Source of the DNA: UBA3700 sp964478025
GTDB taxonomy: Bacteria > Bacillota > Clostridia > Christensenellales > UBA3700
Assembly: GCA_964478025.1 (NCBI GenBank)
Contig: CAYZGK010000021.1
Span: 1 to 22,925, forward strand
DNA: 22,925 nucleotides
Direction of reading: 5' to 3'
Numbering within the stretch: the stretch's first letter is position 1; every line of letters starts with the position of its first letter. Shown here piece by piece: positions 15,813 to 22,925 of the stretch. The translations under genes and the position numbers were made by a program. The notes beneath the pieces were generated by a model. It saw nothing but the letters and a program-made list of their open reading frames with translations. It was not told where the DNA came from and made no database searches.

Positions 15813-17126
15813 TTAATAGAATGCATGATAAATAGCATTAATAGCTTTATTGTAATCTTGCTCAGATACACCAACTATTATGTTTAATTCACTTGAACCT
15901 TGATCTAACATTCTTATATTTACATTAGCTTGTGCTAAAGCGGTACAAAGTTTTGCTGAAGTTCCAGGAGTAAAGCTCATACCATGGCCAACAGTTGCAA
16001 TTAAAGCTATACCCTTTTTAATTTCAATATGGTCAGGATTAACAGCATTTCTAATCTTTTCTATAACAACATCTTCCTTTCCTGCTATTTCAGAATCTGC
16101 TATTACTACACTCATTGTATCAATACCACTTGGAATATGTTCAACTGATATATTGTAATACTCAAGTGCAGTTAAAACTTTTCTCATAAATGCTATTTCA
16201 TTATTCATCATTGATTTTTCAATAAAGATAATACTATAACCTTTCTTTCCTGCAATTCCTGTTACTACTCTTTTATCTGCATTTGCTGGAATCTTAGGTA
16301 CAATTAATGTTCCTTTATTATTTGGTTCAAATGTATTTTTAATATTAATTGGAATTCCACATGCTCTAACTGGGAATATAGAATCTGGATGTAATACATT
16401 AGCTCCCATATAAGATAATTCTCTTAATTCTTTATAAGATAAAACTTCAATACCTTTAGGTGCTTCAACGATTCTTGGGTCTACAACTAAAAATCCATTA
16501 ACATCTGTCCAGTTTTCATATAATGTAGCCTTTTTAGCTCTTGCAATAACTGCTCCCGATACATCAGACCCACCTCTTGAGAATGTATGAATTGTACCAA
16601 ACTCATCAGCGCCATAAAAACCTGGAATTACTGCTTTATTATAGTTCTTTAGTATTGATGCTACTTTTTCATTTGTTTCTTCTGGCATAAATACACCATC
16701 AGGTGAAAATACCATAATATCCTTTGCATCAATAAAATCAAAACCTAATCTTTGAGCCATAACAATTGCGCTTAAATATTCGCCTCTTGAAGCGCAATAT
16801 TCTGCTGAATGGAATTGTAACATTTCCTTTTCAACTTTATCTAAATATGGGTTAATATCAAAGTTTAATTTTAAATCTGAAACAATACTTGTAAATCTAT
16901 CTCTAATTTTTTGGAAATTATCTTTACATTCACCTTTAAACTCTAAATCGTAAAAGCATTTATATAATAAATCAGTTACCTTTATATCATCTTTAAATCT
17001 TTTACCTGGGGCTGAAACTACGACATATCTTCTAGATTTATCACTTAGAATAATATCAGCACACTTGTTGATTGATTCTGCTGTGGCCATTGATGTGCCA
17101 CCAAATTTTGCAACTTTAAGTTCCAT
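15813..17126 (-). CDS. lysC: Aspartate kinase (monofunctional, with C-terminal ACT domains)
   Basis: 437 aa from the ATG at 17126. A longer frame begins at a TTG (17138), but that codon is part of the GGAGAG ribosome site, so the ATG is right. It phosphorylates aspartate, the first step to lysine, threonine, methionine and diaminopimelate. Motifs: 'KFGGTS' (7-12), 'SRGE' near 113-116, 'SRGGSDVSG' (183-191) and 'ENWTDVNGF' (204-212), then two ACT regions at about 290-365 and 370-437 for amino-acid feedback. No lysine riboswitch is visible in the 77 bp upstream. It follows the DUF1015 gene on the same strand and may be co-transcribed. Which amino acid inhibits it is not readable, so the lysC symbol is provisional. 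Confidence 0.92.
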   Translation of the reverse strand: MELKVAKFGGTSMATAESINKCADIILSDKSRRYVVVSAPGKRFKDDIKVTDLLYKCFYDLEFKGECKDNFQKIRDRFTSIVSDLKLNFDINPYLDKVEKEMLQFHSAEYCASRGEYLSAIVMAQRLGFDFIDAKDIMVFSPDGVFMPEETNEKVASILKNYNKAVIPGFYGADEFGTIHTFSRGGSDVSGAVIARAKKATLYENWTDVNGFLVVDPRIVEAPKGIEVLSYKELRELSYMGANVLHPDSIFPVRACGIPINIKNTFEPNNKGTLIVPKIPANADKRVVTGIAGKKGYSIIFIEKSMMNNEIAFMRKVLTALEYYNISVEHIPSGIDTMSVVIADSEIAGKEDVVIEKIRNAVNPDHIEIKKGIALIATVGHGMSFTPGTSAKLCTALAQANVNIRMLDQGSSELNIIVGVSEQDYNKAINAIYHAFY

Positions 17127-17203
17127 TTTTCTCTCCAATAGTAATTTTTAACATTATTAATTTTAATTACTCATAGAGTTTTACGCAACTAATTTAGCAT
17201 TGA

Positions 17204-18433
17204 TTAGTAAAGCCTTTGGGATTCTAAATAATATCTTTTACTTTCAGCTGAACCTATAGAAAATGACTTTCTTGGCATTACACCATTTTTTACAACATAA
17301 TCAAATAATGTATTTTTTTCAACTTTTGGCATAAATATTGCAACGCCTTTTTCTTTTTCTATAAGTTCTCTTAAATGACTATCGCCATGTATATAATCTA
17401 GTGAAATTTTATCGTTTTCTAATAGATAATCATCTATTGCTTTTTGAATATCTGCAATAGCTATTGTTGGATCTTTATTTACTGAAATTAATTCCTCTTT
17501 ATTTCCATAAACTACTCTTATACTTCCCTCGCCTTTTAAGTGTTCACTTAAATACTTTATAAAGGTAGAATTTGCATTTTTTAAGAATCTATGAATTGGC
17601 TCAAAAATAATTGATGAATCATGAATATTTTGAAGTTCACATAAAGCATATCTTGCAGGATGTTTTTTTATCTCTTCTTCTGATAAATTTTTCTTTATTA
17701 AATTCCAGCATTCTTTTGCAGTAGCAAGTGAGTGATTACCATCTCCAACTACAAATAATAGTTCATCATCTATACCATATTTTTCTCTTAATAGTTCTTT
17801 GTTAAGTAGTGAGTCTATAGTCTTTTTAACTTCACTTGAATTTGAAACTTCATAACCTGTTATATGCCCGCCATTCATGTTTAATTCAAAATCATAAAGT
17901 TTGTTATAACTTTCTTTATTCTTTTTAATTAAACCAAATACTTTATCTTCTATATCATCCATGAACAAACATATATGTGGCAAATCAAGTGTAGCATCCT
18001 TTCTTATTTCAACTCTAACAGGAAGTCTTTCTCTAACAGTCTTTTCTGTTGCTCTTATAGGCATTTTTGCGTTAGGAGAATAATCGTAAGCCTCTAAGTC
18101 TACACATATAATTAATCCTTTTCTAACCAAAGTATCTGTTAGTTTTCTTTCAACATAAATAAAGTTATTTACTTCATTAAATAAATTAGATTCAAGATAT
18201 TCTTTCATCTTTGCATTTATTTCTTTGACTACTTCCTTTTGATCTACCTTATTTAAATAAGCTTCTGGAAATATTAAATTTAAAGTTGAAGGGGCATCTT
18301 GAATATATTCTTTTAGTTGTTCCCAATATCCCTCTTGAGATGTAAATTGATCACAAGCGATAACTGACCATTTTTCAAGGTCAGTTTTCTCGTTTGGTAA
18401 TAATATTTTTGGAATTTTTATATAACTGCTCAT
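17204..18433 (-). CDS. DUF1015 family protein (COG4198-like)
   Basis: 409 aa, the usual size of DUF1015 proteins. Recognisable parts are the N-terminal 'KWSVIACDQFTSQEGYW' region, 'RATEKTVRERLPVR' at 127-140 and 'GDGNHSLATAK' at 230-240, the likely core of the active or binding site. Other DUF1015 proteins have 'DGHHR' at this position, reminiscent of the ParB/SerK fold that includes free-serine kinases; a kinase-like role here is speculation. No signal peptide. It starts 3 bp after the cdaA stop, with no clear Shine-Dalgarno, so translation is probably coupled to cdaA. Aspartate kinase follows after 77 bp. DUF1015 genes are often found near amino-acid (serine) biosynthesis genes, which fits an amino-acid context weakly. 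Confidence 0.85.
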   Translation of the reverse strand: MSSYIKIPKILLPNEKTDLEKWSVIACDQFTSQEGYWEQLKEYIQDAPSTLNLIFPEAYLNKVDQKEVVKEINAKMKEYLESNLFNEVNNFIYVERKLTDTLVRKGLIICVDLEAYDYSPNAKMPIRATEKTVRERLPVRVEIRKDATLDLPHICLFMDDIEDKVFGLIKKNKESYNKLYDFELNMNGGHITGYEVSNSSEVKKTIDSLLNKELLREKYGIDDELLFVVGDGNHSLATAKECWNLIKKNLSEEEIKKHPARYALCELQNIHDSSIIFEPIHRFLKNANSTFIKYLSEHLKGEGSIRVVYGNKEELISVNKDPTIAIADIQKAIDDYLLENDKISLDYIHGDSHLRELIEKEKGVAIFMPKVEKNTLFDYVVKNGVMPRKSFSIGSAESKRYYLESQRLY

Positions 18434-18436
18434 AAG

Positions 18437-19291
18437 TTAAATAAATTTCTTTTTATCTACTTTTTTCTTTTCTTGTTTTGGAGCAGCTGAAATATTGTAA
18501 GCGCCTTTAATTTCGCCTAATAATTTATCTGGAGTTTGCCATCTTCTAATTTTTCCGTTTTCAACAACTGAAATAATACCTGTTTCTTCTGATGCAACAA
18601 TAGCAAACACGTCACTTTCTTCTGTTATACCAATTGCAGCTCTATGTCTTGTTCCTAATTCTTTTGCTATATCTACTTCTTTAGATAATGGCAAGAAACA
18701 TCCAGCAGATAATATCTTATTTCCTCTAATAACAACTGCACCATCATGCATAGGACCTTTTGTAGAGAAAATAGATTCAAGTAAGCCTGCAGAAACTAAT
18801 GCGTTTAATTGAGTACCAGTATCTAGTATTCTATCTGGAACAGTTGTTCTTAAAATTATAATTAAAGCACCAACTTTATTCTTTGACATATTTTGACATG
18901 CAGTAACTATTTCATGAGATGCATTTAATAATGCTTCTTCTGATGTATCTCCATCATATGCCTTATCTGAGTTTCTAACGATTTTAGCAAATAAAACCTT
19001 GAAATCACTTTGATAAACAATAACAACCAAAACTATTAAGAATATTGTAGTAAACTCTAATAATTTTAATGTTATTCTTAGTACGTCTCCACCAACAATT
19101 ATACTTAAAACGTAAATTGCAATATATAATAACATATAAATTGACAAGAATACTGCCATTTTAATTGCTTGATGTCTTTTAAAGAACATAAACAATAATA
19201 CTGCTATTATTAGAAACATCACAAGGTCAACAACTGACCATAATGACATTTGTTTAAAATATTCTGTCAAACTTGAACTTAATAAATACAT
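18437..19291 (-). CDS. cdaA: Diadenylate cyclase CdaA (c-di-AMP synthase)
   Basis: 284 aa. Three N-terminal membrane helices (about 20-37, 43-65 and 74-93) precede a DAC domain with 'DGAVVIRGN' (183-191) and 'LGTRHRAAIG' (212-221), the two catalytic motifs. It joins two ATP to make c-di-AMP plus two pyrophosphates at the membrane; c-di-AMP controls potassium, osmolyte and wall homeostasis. GAGGAG lies 8 bases before the ATG. In most Firmicutes cdaA is followed by cdaR and glmM. Here neither is present: upstream are an M28-like protein and a membrane protein, downstream is DUF1015. A lysine-rich tail (274-282) ends the protein. A separate TTGATT/TATAAT promoter lies in the 60-bp gap before it. 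Confidence 0.95.
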   Translation of the reverse strand: MYLLSSSLTEYFKQMSLWSVVDLVMFLIIAVLLFMFFKRHQAIKMAVFLSIYMLLYIAIYVLSIIVGGDVLRITLKLLEFTTIFLIVLVVIVYQSDFKVLFAKIVRNSDKAYDGDTSEEALLNASHEIVTACQNMSKNKVGALIIILRTTVPDRILDTGTQLNALVSAGLLESIFSTKGPMHDGAVVIRGNKILSAGCFLPLSKEVDIAKELGTRHRAAIGITEESDVFAIVASEETGIISVVENGKIRRWQTPDKLLGEIKGAYNISAAPKQEKKKVDKKKFI

Positions 19292-19303
19292 ATTTATCTC
19301 CTC

Positions 19304-19349
19304 AATTGATTACTATAATATTATAATATTATTTATAATAAAATCAATT
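19304..19349 (-). promoter_or_regulatory. cdaA promoter inside an AT-rich inverted repeat
   Basis: On the minus strand TTGATT (19342-19347), 16-bp spacer, TATAAT (19320-19325). The element is bounded by AATTGATT (19304-19311) and AATCAATT (19342-19349), perfect inverted repeats 30 bp apart with a self-complementary TATAATATTATA centre. The right arm overlaps the -35, so it could be an operator or a cruciform-prone region. Confidence 0.5.
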
Positions 19350-19351
19350 AT

Positions 19352-20641
19352 TTATTGAAAGACATCATCTGAATCATTCTCATTTTGTTTTTCTTCTTCA
19401 AAGACATCCTCATCCTTTTTCTCTTCATTTATATTATTTTGCATATTTGCATGTATAACTTTATGCAAATCTTTATTTTTCTTAAAATTATTTATAGATA
19501 TTGTTGTTAATACGATTATTACAACAATTATTACCAATTTAACTCCTATTCCAAATATATATGCTGCAGTATTTCCTTGTGCAAATGTGCTTACCTCATC
19601 AGGTTTTTCTAATATATTCAATAGTGAATTTTGATTTACTACAATTGTAGATATTGTTGAATTTAATACAGTATTTAATTGATTAACGATATAATCCTTT
19701 CCTACTCTTTTTACCATAGTTTCAAGAGTATCATTTCCTGTTTCATAAACATTTTCTTCACTTTTTTTCTCGCTCCAAGATGGATTTGTTTTATCTTCCC
19801 AGTTAAATGAAGCATAAGAAAGAGTTGGTATAAGTTCATTCATAAAATAAACATGATTACCAAACATTCCAAAGTGAGAATATGAATAAATCGAATCCTC
19901 AACAAGTGTAGAGTCCATTATTCTTTTATTTGTTGGAATTTTTTTAGTATTTAATCCATTTGCATTTGCAACTTGATAAAAATAATCATTGTAATTTACG
20001 CTCTTATCCCTACTATACATATATAGGTTGTCTCCAGAGCCTAACATTGAGTAATTTATCATCAATTGAATATTTTCTTTCTCTTTTGCGCTTAATTTGT
20101 TTAAATAATATTTTGCACCATACCAATTTTTAACACCTGCTCCAAAAAATACAATCTCTAAATCATAATTTAAATCTTTGTCCTTTAAATAATTAGCAAG
20201 AGTGATAAGCGAAGCTATAGCTGCCCCTGATTCATAAGCACCATCAGGGCTTGATGTATAATATGAATAACAATTATCCCATTGGCAACCAATAATTATT
20301 TTTCTGTCAGTATTTGGATTATCTTTTAAACAAACAATGTTGCTAGTTTCAAAACTTTTAGAGTCTATTAAAACAGTAAAATCTTGCTTTTCTACATTAT
20401 ATCCATATGAAGAAATCATAAGATTAAGCTCATTTACAAAATCTTCACTTTCGCTAGATATTACACTTCTATTTGGATAATATTCACTAATATCTTCAAG
20501 TATAGAGAAAGCACTCTCACCTAAAGCATAATCCCCGGATTTTTCTATATCTCCATAAGTCTTACTAGAGCATGCAAAACACGAACAAAAAATTGTTAGT
20601 ACTAATATAGTTATAGCTATTAAATAAACTGCCTTTTTCAT
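19352..20641 (-). CDS. M28-fold lipoprotein/membrane protein lacking peptidase metal ligands (pseudo-peptidase)
   Basis: 429 aa. An N-terminal signal (about 4-20) with cysteines at 19, 21 and 24 suggests a lipoprotein. Residues about 100-300 follow the M28 peptidase pattern closely ('KIIIGCQWDN', 'SPDGAYESGAA', 'FFGAGVKNWYGAKYY', 'MINYSMLGSGDNLYMY', 'GNHVYFMNELIP'). The first His is Gln120, the bridging Asp is missing at 133-137, the Glu-Glu pair is Gly169-Val170 and the 'NLDM' Asp is Ser198; only Asp122 and His263 remain. It is therefore unlikely to be a zinc peptidase. A membrane helix at about 361-386 is followed by a charged, strongly acidic cytoplasmic tail (from about 406). The start overlaps the upstream membrane-protein gene by 4 bp. 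It may be a binding or scaffold protein. Confidence 0.8.
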   Translation of the reverse strand: MKKAVYLIAITILVLTIFCSCFACSSKTYGDIEKSGDYALGESAFSILEDISEYYPNRSVISSESEDFVNELNLMISSYGYNVEKQDFTVLIDSKSFETSNIVCLKDNPNTDRKIIIGCQWDNCYSYYTSSPDGAYESGAAIASLITLANYLKDKDLNYDLEIVFFGAGVKNWYGAKYYLNKLSAKEKENIQLMINYSMLGSGDNLYMYSRDKSVNYNDYFYQVANANGLNTKKIPTNKRIMDSTLVEDSIYSYSHFGMFGNHVYFMNELIPTLSYASFNWEDKTNPSWSEKKSEENVYETGNDTLETMVKRVGKDYIVNQLNTVLNSTISTIVVNQNSLLNILEKPDEVSTFAQGNTAAYIFGIGVKLVIIVVIIVLTTISINNFKKNKDLHKVIHANMQNNINEEKKDEDVFEEEKQNENDSDDVFQ

Positions 20642-21195
20642 ATAAATACCACCAACAATATTGCAGGAACCATAAAAGCCCTAATAATAAAAGGCTTTAT
20701 TGTAGATTCAAGTCCTTTTATTAGTTTAAAATAAACATAACAAAATAATGCTACTGCTCCTAAAACTTTTAAAGGAGTATATAGTATATTGCTAACTAAA
20801 GGAAAATAAGACATTATTATTCCTATAATTCCAAGATAAATACATAAAACAATAAAACATATATCCATAGAATAGTTAATTGAACTTTTATGTAATTGAA
20901 TATTAAATATTCTTAAACTCGTATTAATATTTCTTATAATTAGTTTTATATAAGCATGGTATAGTCCAAAATAAATTAAAGATAAAACTATTGGTAGCAT
21001 CCACTTCATTAATGAGTAATATAAAGAAAAATCTACGCCATCTGTAGATATGCCTGAAAAATCATAGAAAGGCAAAAGATTATACATCTTATCTGTAGTT
21101 GGGTATACACTAAACACAATAGACACAAATAATAAAATTTTAAATATTATTCCTAAGGCCTTACTCTTTTGATTTTTTCTATTTTCTTGTTCCAT
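20638..21195 (-). CDS. Multi-pass membrane protein of unknown function
   Basis: 185 aa; I do not recognise the family. Five hydrophobic segments lie at about 14-31, 60-82, 110-131, 137-158 and 170-185, with a polar, probably outside loop (about 32-58). It starts 3 bp after the holA stop. Its stop overlaps the start of the M28-like gene by 4 bp (ATGA), the closest coupling in the region, so the two products are likely made together and may form a membrane complex. No enzymatic motif was seen. Confidence 0.75.
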   Translation of the reverse strand: MEQENRKNQKSKALGIIFKILLFVSIVFSVYPTTDKMYNLLPFYDFSGISTDGVDFSLYYSLMKWMLPIVLSLIYFGLYHAYIKLIIRNINTSLRIFNIQLHKSSINYSMDICFIVLCIYLGIIGIIMSYFPLVSNILYTPLKVLGAVALFCYVYFKLIKGLESTIKPFIIRAFMVPAILLVVFI

Positions 21196-21198
21196 TAT

Positions 21199-22194
21199 TT
21201 ATTCACTTTGTCCCATTATATATGCCATTGCTAAATCTATAGCTTCATCTACTGTAATTTTTGACAATTTATACATATATTCTAAATTTAGTAGATAATC
21301 AACTATTTTTGACAATTTAAGAATATACTTTGGATCTCTTTTTCTATTAGTTTGTATTAATTCTCTTGTTTTTAAAATACCATAAGGTTTTTGTCTTGTT
21401 ACCTTGGTTATTATTTCATCAGAAGCTTTTGTTGTAGCTATTTGATATTGTTTTCTATACTCTGATGAAATTGTTCCAAAAATAAGATTAGGATCAACAT
21501 CTTTTATTCTAAGATTTTTTAATATTTTTAATGCTCCAGCATTATCTCCCATTGATAAACATCTTGTTAAATCAAAAGTTTTATTTTCAATGTTTGGAGG
21601 AGTAAGCTCTTCTACATCAGAAAATTTAATTTCTTTTGAATCATTCTTATAAAGCATTAATTTTTTCAATTCAGAAACAACCATTCCATAATCGTTATTG
21701 CATTCTCTTATAAACTTTCTTATATCGATTTGGGACATGTTATATTTTCTAGCTTTTAAAATTATGTTTATATAATTACATAATTCATCCTCTGTTGCTG
21801 GATCACAATTTATAACTTCAATTTTTTCCTCTAGTTGCTTATTTAATTTTGTAAATCCCATAAATAAAATAAAAGTATCTAAATTAGGATTTTCTACATA
21901 ATCTAAAAGTGCTTCAACATCCTGTTTTTTTAGTTCGTAATTAATTTCCTCTACTTCTACCATTTTCTTACTTGAGGTAAAGGTAAATGTATCTGCAGTT
22001 TCTATTATCCTTGAAACTTCTTTGCTTTGATTTATATCAATTGGTAAATATGCAAAAGCTCTCTCATCTTCAGGAATTGTTGCTAAAAAAACTTCTCTTA
22101 CAAATCTTTTTAAACACTCATCCTGCCCTATGATAACATAACAAGGCTTTAATCCTTCTTTTATTTCTCTTTTTATATTAAGTGCTCTTATCAT
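21199..22194 (-). CDS. holA: DNA polymerase III subunit delta
   Basis: 331 aa, the usual length for HolA, the clamp-loader subunit that opens the beta clamp. The N-terminus 'PCYVIIGQDECLKRFVREVF' (17-36, beginning of the AAA+-like domain) has the degenerate nucleotide-binding loop typical of delta. The middle has 'LDYVENPNLDTFILFMGF' and the 'LKKLMLYKNDSKEIKFSDVEEL' segment seen in Firmicute HolA, followed by the helical C-terminal domain with 'NKTFDLTRCLSMGD' and 'YMYKLSKITVDEAID'. The ATG overlaps the pyrophosphatase stop by one base (TAATG) with no Shine-Dalgarno, so translation is coupled. Confidence 0.9.
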   Translation of the reverse strand: MIRALNIKREIKEGLKPCYVIIGQDECLKRFVREVFLATIPEDERAFAYLPIDINQSKEVSRIIETADTFTFTSSKKMVEVEEINYELKKQDVEALLDYVENPNLDTFILFMGFTKLNKQLEEKIEVINCDPATEDELCNYINIILKARKYNMSQIDIRKFIRECNNDYGMVVSELKKLMLYKNDSKEIKFSDVEELTPPNIENKTFDLTRCLSMGDNAGALKILKNLRIKDVDPNLIFGTISSEYRKQYQIATTKASDEIITKVTRQKPYGILKTRELIQTNRKRDPKYILKLSKIVDYLLNLEYMYKLSKITVDEAIDLAMAYIMGQSE

Positions 22195-22727
22195 TAGAAT
22201 TTATTAAATGTTCTTGTGTAAACTTCCATATTATCTTTTATTGTTTGTTTAGCAACTTCTGCATTAGAAATCTCTAAAACTTCCATTTTCTTGCCTTCCA
22301 ATTGTTTATAAACACCAAAGAAGTGCTTTATTTCTTCTATTACGTGATTTGGAAGTTCTCCTATATCTTTAAATGTATTCCACATTGGTTCTTTCATAGG
22401 AATAGCAATGATTTTTATATCTTCCTTTCCCTCATCAATCATAGAAATTTGACCTATTGGATAACATCTAACAAGCGATAGTGGAACAAGAGGTTCAGAG
22501 CAAATTACTAAAACATCTAAAGGATCCCCATCATCAGCATATGTTCTAGGAATAAATCCATAATTTGCTGGATAGTGAGTTGCCGTATATAAAATTCTAT
22601 CTAGAATTAACATTCCAGTAGTTTTATCTACTTCATATTTATTTTTACTTCCCTTTGATATTTCAATACATGCGAGAAAATCTTCTGGTTTTATTCTTGA
22701 TGAATCTATATCATGCCAAACTATCAT
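22194..22727 (-). CDS. ppa: Inorganic pyrophosphatase, family I
   Basis: 177 aa from the ATG at 22727. The frame could extend to a GTG at 22739, but that codon overlaps the GGAGG ribosome site at 22733-22737, so the ATG is preferred. It hydrolyses cytosolic pyrophosphate to phosphate. Active-site residues of the family are present: Glu22, Lys30, Glu32, Arg44, Tyr56, Asp66/Asp68/Asp71 in 'DDGDPLD', Asp98, Asp103, Lys105, Tyr140 and Lys141. It heads the gene run that continues with holA, the membrane protein, the M28-like gene and cdaA. A TATAAT at 22756-22761 (minus strand) with a weak -35 may be its promoter. Confidence 0.95.
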   Translation of the reverse strand: MIVWHDIDSSRIKPEDFLACIEISKGSKNKYEVDKTTGMLILDRILYTATHYPANYGFIPRTYADDGDPLDVLVICSEPLVPLSLVRCYPIGQISMIDEGKEDIKIIAIPMKEPMWNTFKDIGELPNHVIEEIKHFFGVYKQLEGKKMEVLEISNAEVAKQTIKDNMEVYTRTFNKF

Positions 22728-22796
22728 TTTAGCCTCCACTTATTCTTATATATAAATTATATATTATTTTATTTTATAAATCTACTTGTAAAGATA

Positions 22797-22824
22797 TTGC
22801 AAAAACTCGCAATTTAATGATAAT
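22797..22824 (+). promoter_or_regulatory. Promoter candidate for tRNA-Leu
   Basis: TTGCAA (22797-22802), 16-bp spacer, GATAAT (22819-22824); transcription would start near 22831, 8 bases before the mature tRNA. The region is AT-rich, so alternative -10 boxes exist. Confidence 0.42.
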
Positions 22825-22838
22825 ATATAAAAGCATTA

Positions 22839-22924
22839 GGGGATGTGGTGTAATGGCAGCCGCGACAGACTCAAAATCTGTTGGTAGAAATACCGTGGGG
22901 GTTCAAGTCCCCCCATCCCCACCA
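22839..22924 (+). tRNA. tRNA-Leu (anticodon CAA)
   Basis: Complete 86-base class II tRNA. Acceptor GGGGATG pairs with CATCCCC (22914-22920), then discriminator A and encoded CCA (22922-22924). The anticodon stem ACAGA/TCTGT encloses CTCAAAA with anticodon CAA at 22872-22874 (reads UUG). The variable arm has a GGTA/TACC stem (22883-22894), and the T-arm is GGGGG-TTCAAGT-CCCCC. The long variable arm supports Leu identity. Confidence 0.96.
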
Positions 22925-22925
22925 C

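Noticed and set aside
17127..17203. Possible lysine riboswitch before aspartate kinase
   Set aside because: The gap is only 77 bp and lacks the structured, GC-containing helices of an L-box.
17188..17208. ACTAAT/ATTAGT inverted repeat at the DUF1015 stop codon
   Set aside because: A short AT-only stem without a following T-run; not a convincing terminator, so DUF1015 to aspartate kinase read-through stays possible.

Overview
This 22.9 kb window is very AT-rich, with short intergenic gaps, A/T-ending codons and mostly TAA stops. The gene content is pyruvate formate-lyase with its activase, a YesM/LytS-type two-component system, lipoproteins with Gram-positive-style lipoboxes, the diadenylate cyclase CdaA, a monofunctional aspartate kinase with ACT domains and a tRNA with encoded CCA. 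Together this points to a low-GC Bacillota lineage, probably an anaerobic Clostridia-like (gut type) bacterium. I cannot name a species.

Layout. 1-518: 3' end of a CrtO-like membrane acyltransferase. 522-4502 (minus): pflB-pflA-galM, an anaerobic pyruvate-cleavage operon with an aldose epimerase at its end. 4685-5539 (plus): a TIM-barrel sugar-phosphate isomerase/epimerase-like protein, closed by a strong bidirectional terminator. 5581-8759 (minus): an unusual lipoprotein, a histidine kinase and a response regulator in one tight operon, then an unrecognised Cys-rich protein. 8845-10279 (plus): YbaK/EbsC-type tRNA deacylase and an AEC transporter. 10276-12701 (minus): a MATE transporter and an unrecognised lipoprotein with separate promoters. 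12813-15752 (plus): a cytoplasmic GH38 alpha-mannosidase. 15813-22727 (minus): ppa, holA, an unknown membrane protein, an M28-fold protein that has lost its metal ligands, cdaA, a DUF1015 protein and aspartate kinase. 22839-22924 (plus): tRNA-Leu(CAA).

Two themes stand out. First, three genes (the lipoprotein at 8759, ybaK at 8845 and the MATE gene at 11619) lack a usable Shine-Dalgarno. Their best promoter places the transcription start on or within two bases of the start codon, which suggests leaderless transcripts, and two of them are a divergent pair. Second, cdaA is not next to cdaR/glmM. It sits with a multi-pass membrane protein and an extracytoplasmic M28-like pseudo-peptidase, with a pyrophosphatase at the head of the gene run, so the c-di-AMP cyclase may have a different surface partner here.

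Several longest-ORF starts are too far upstream and lie in the Shine-Dalgarno or upstream of the promoter. Corrected starts are given for the MATE gene, the lipoprotein at 12701, aspartate kinase and pyrophosphatase. No CRISPR array, insertion sequence, phage gene or rRNA was seen, and no gene-free stretch exceeds 300 bases.
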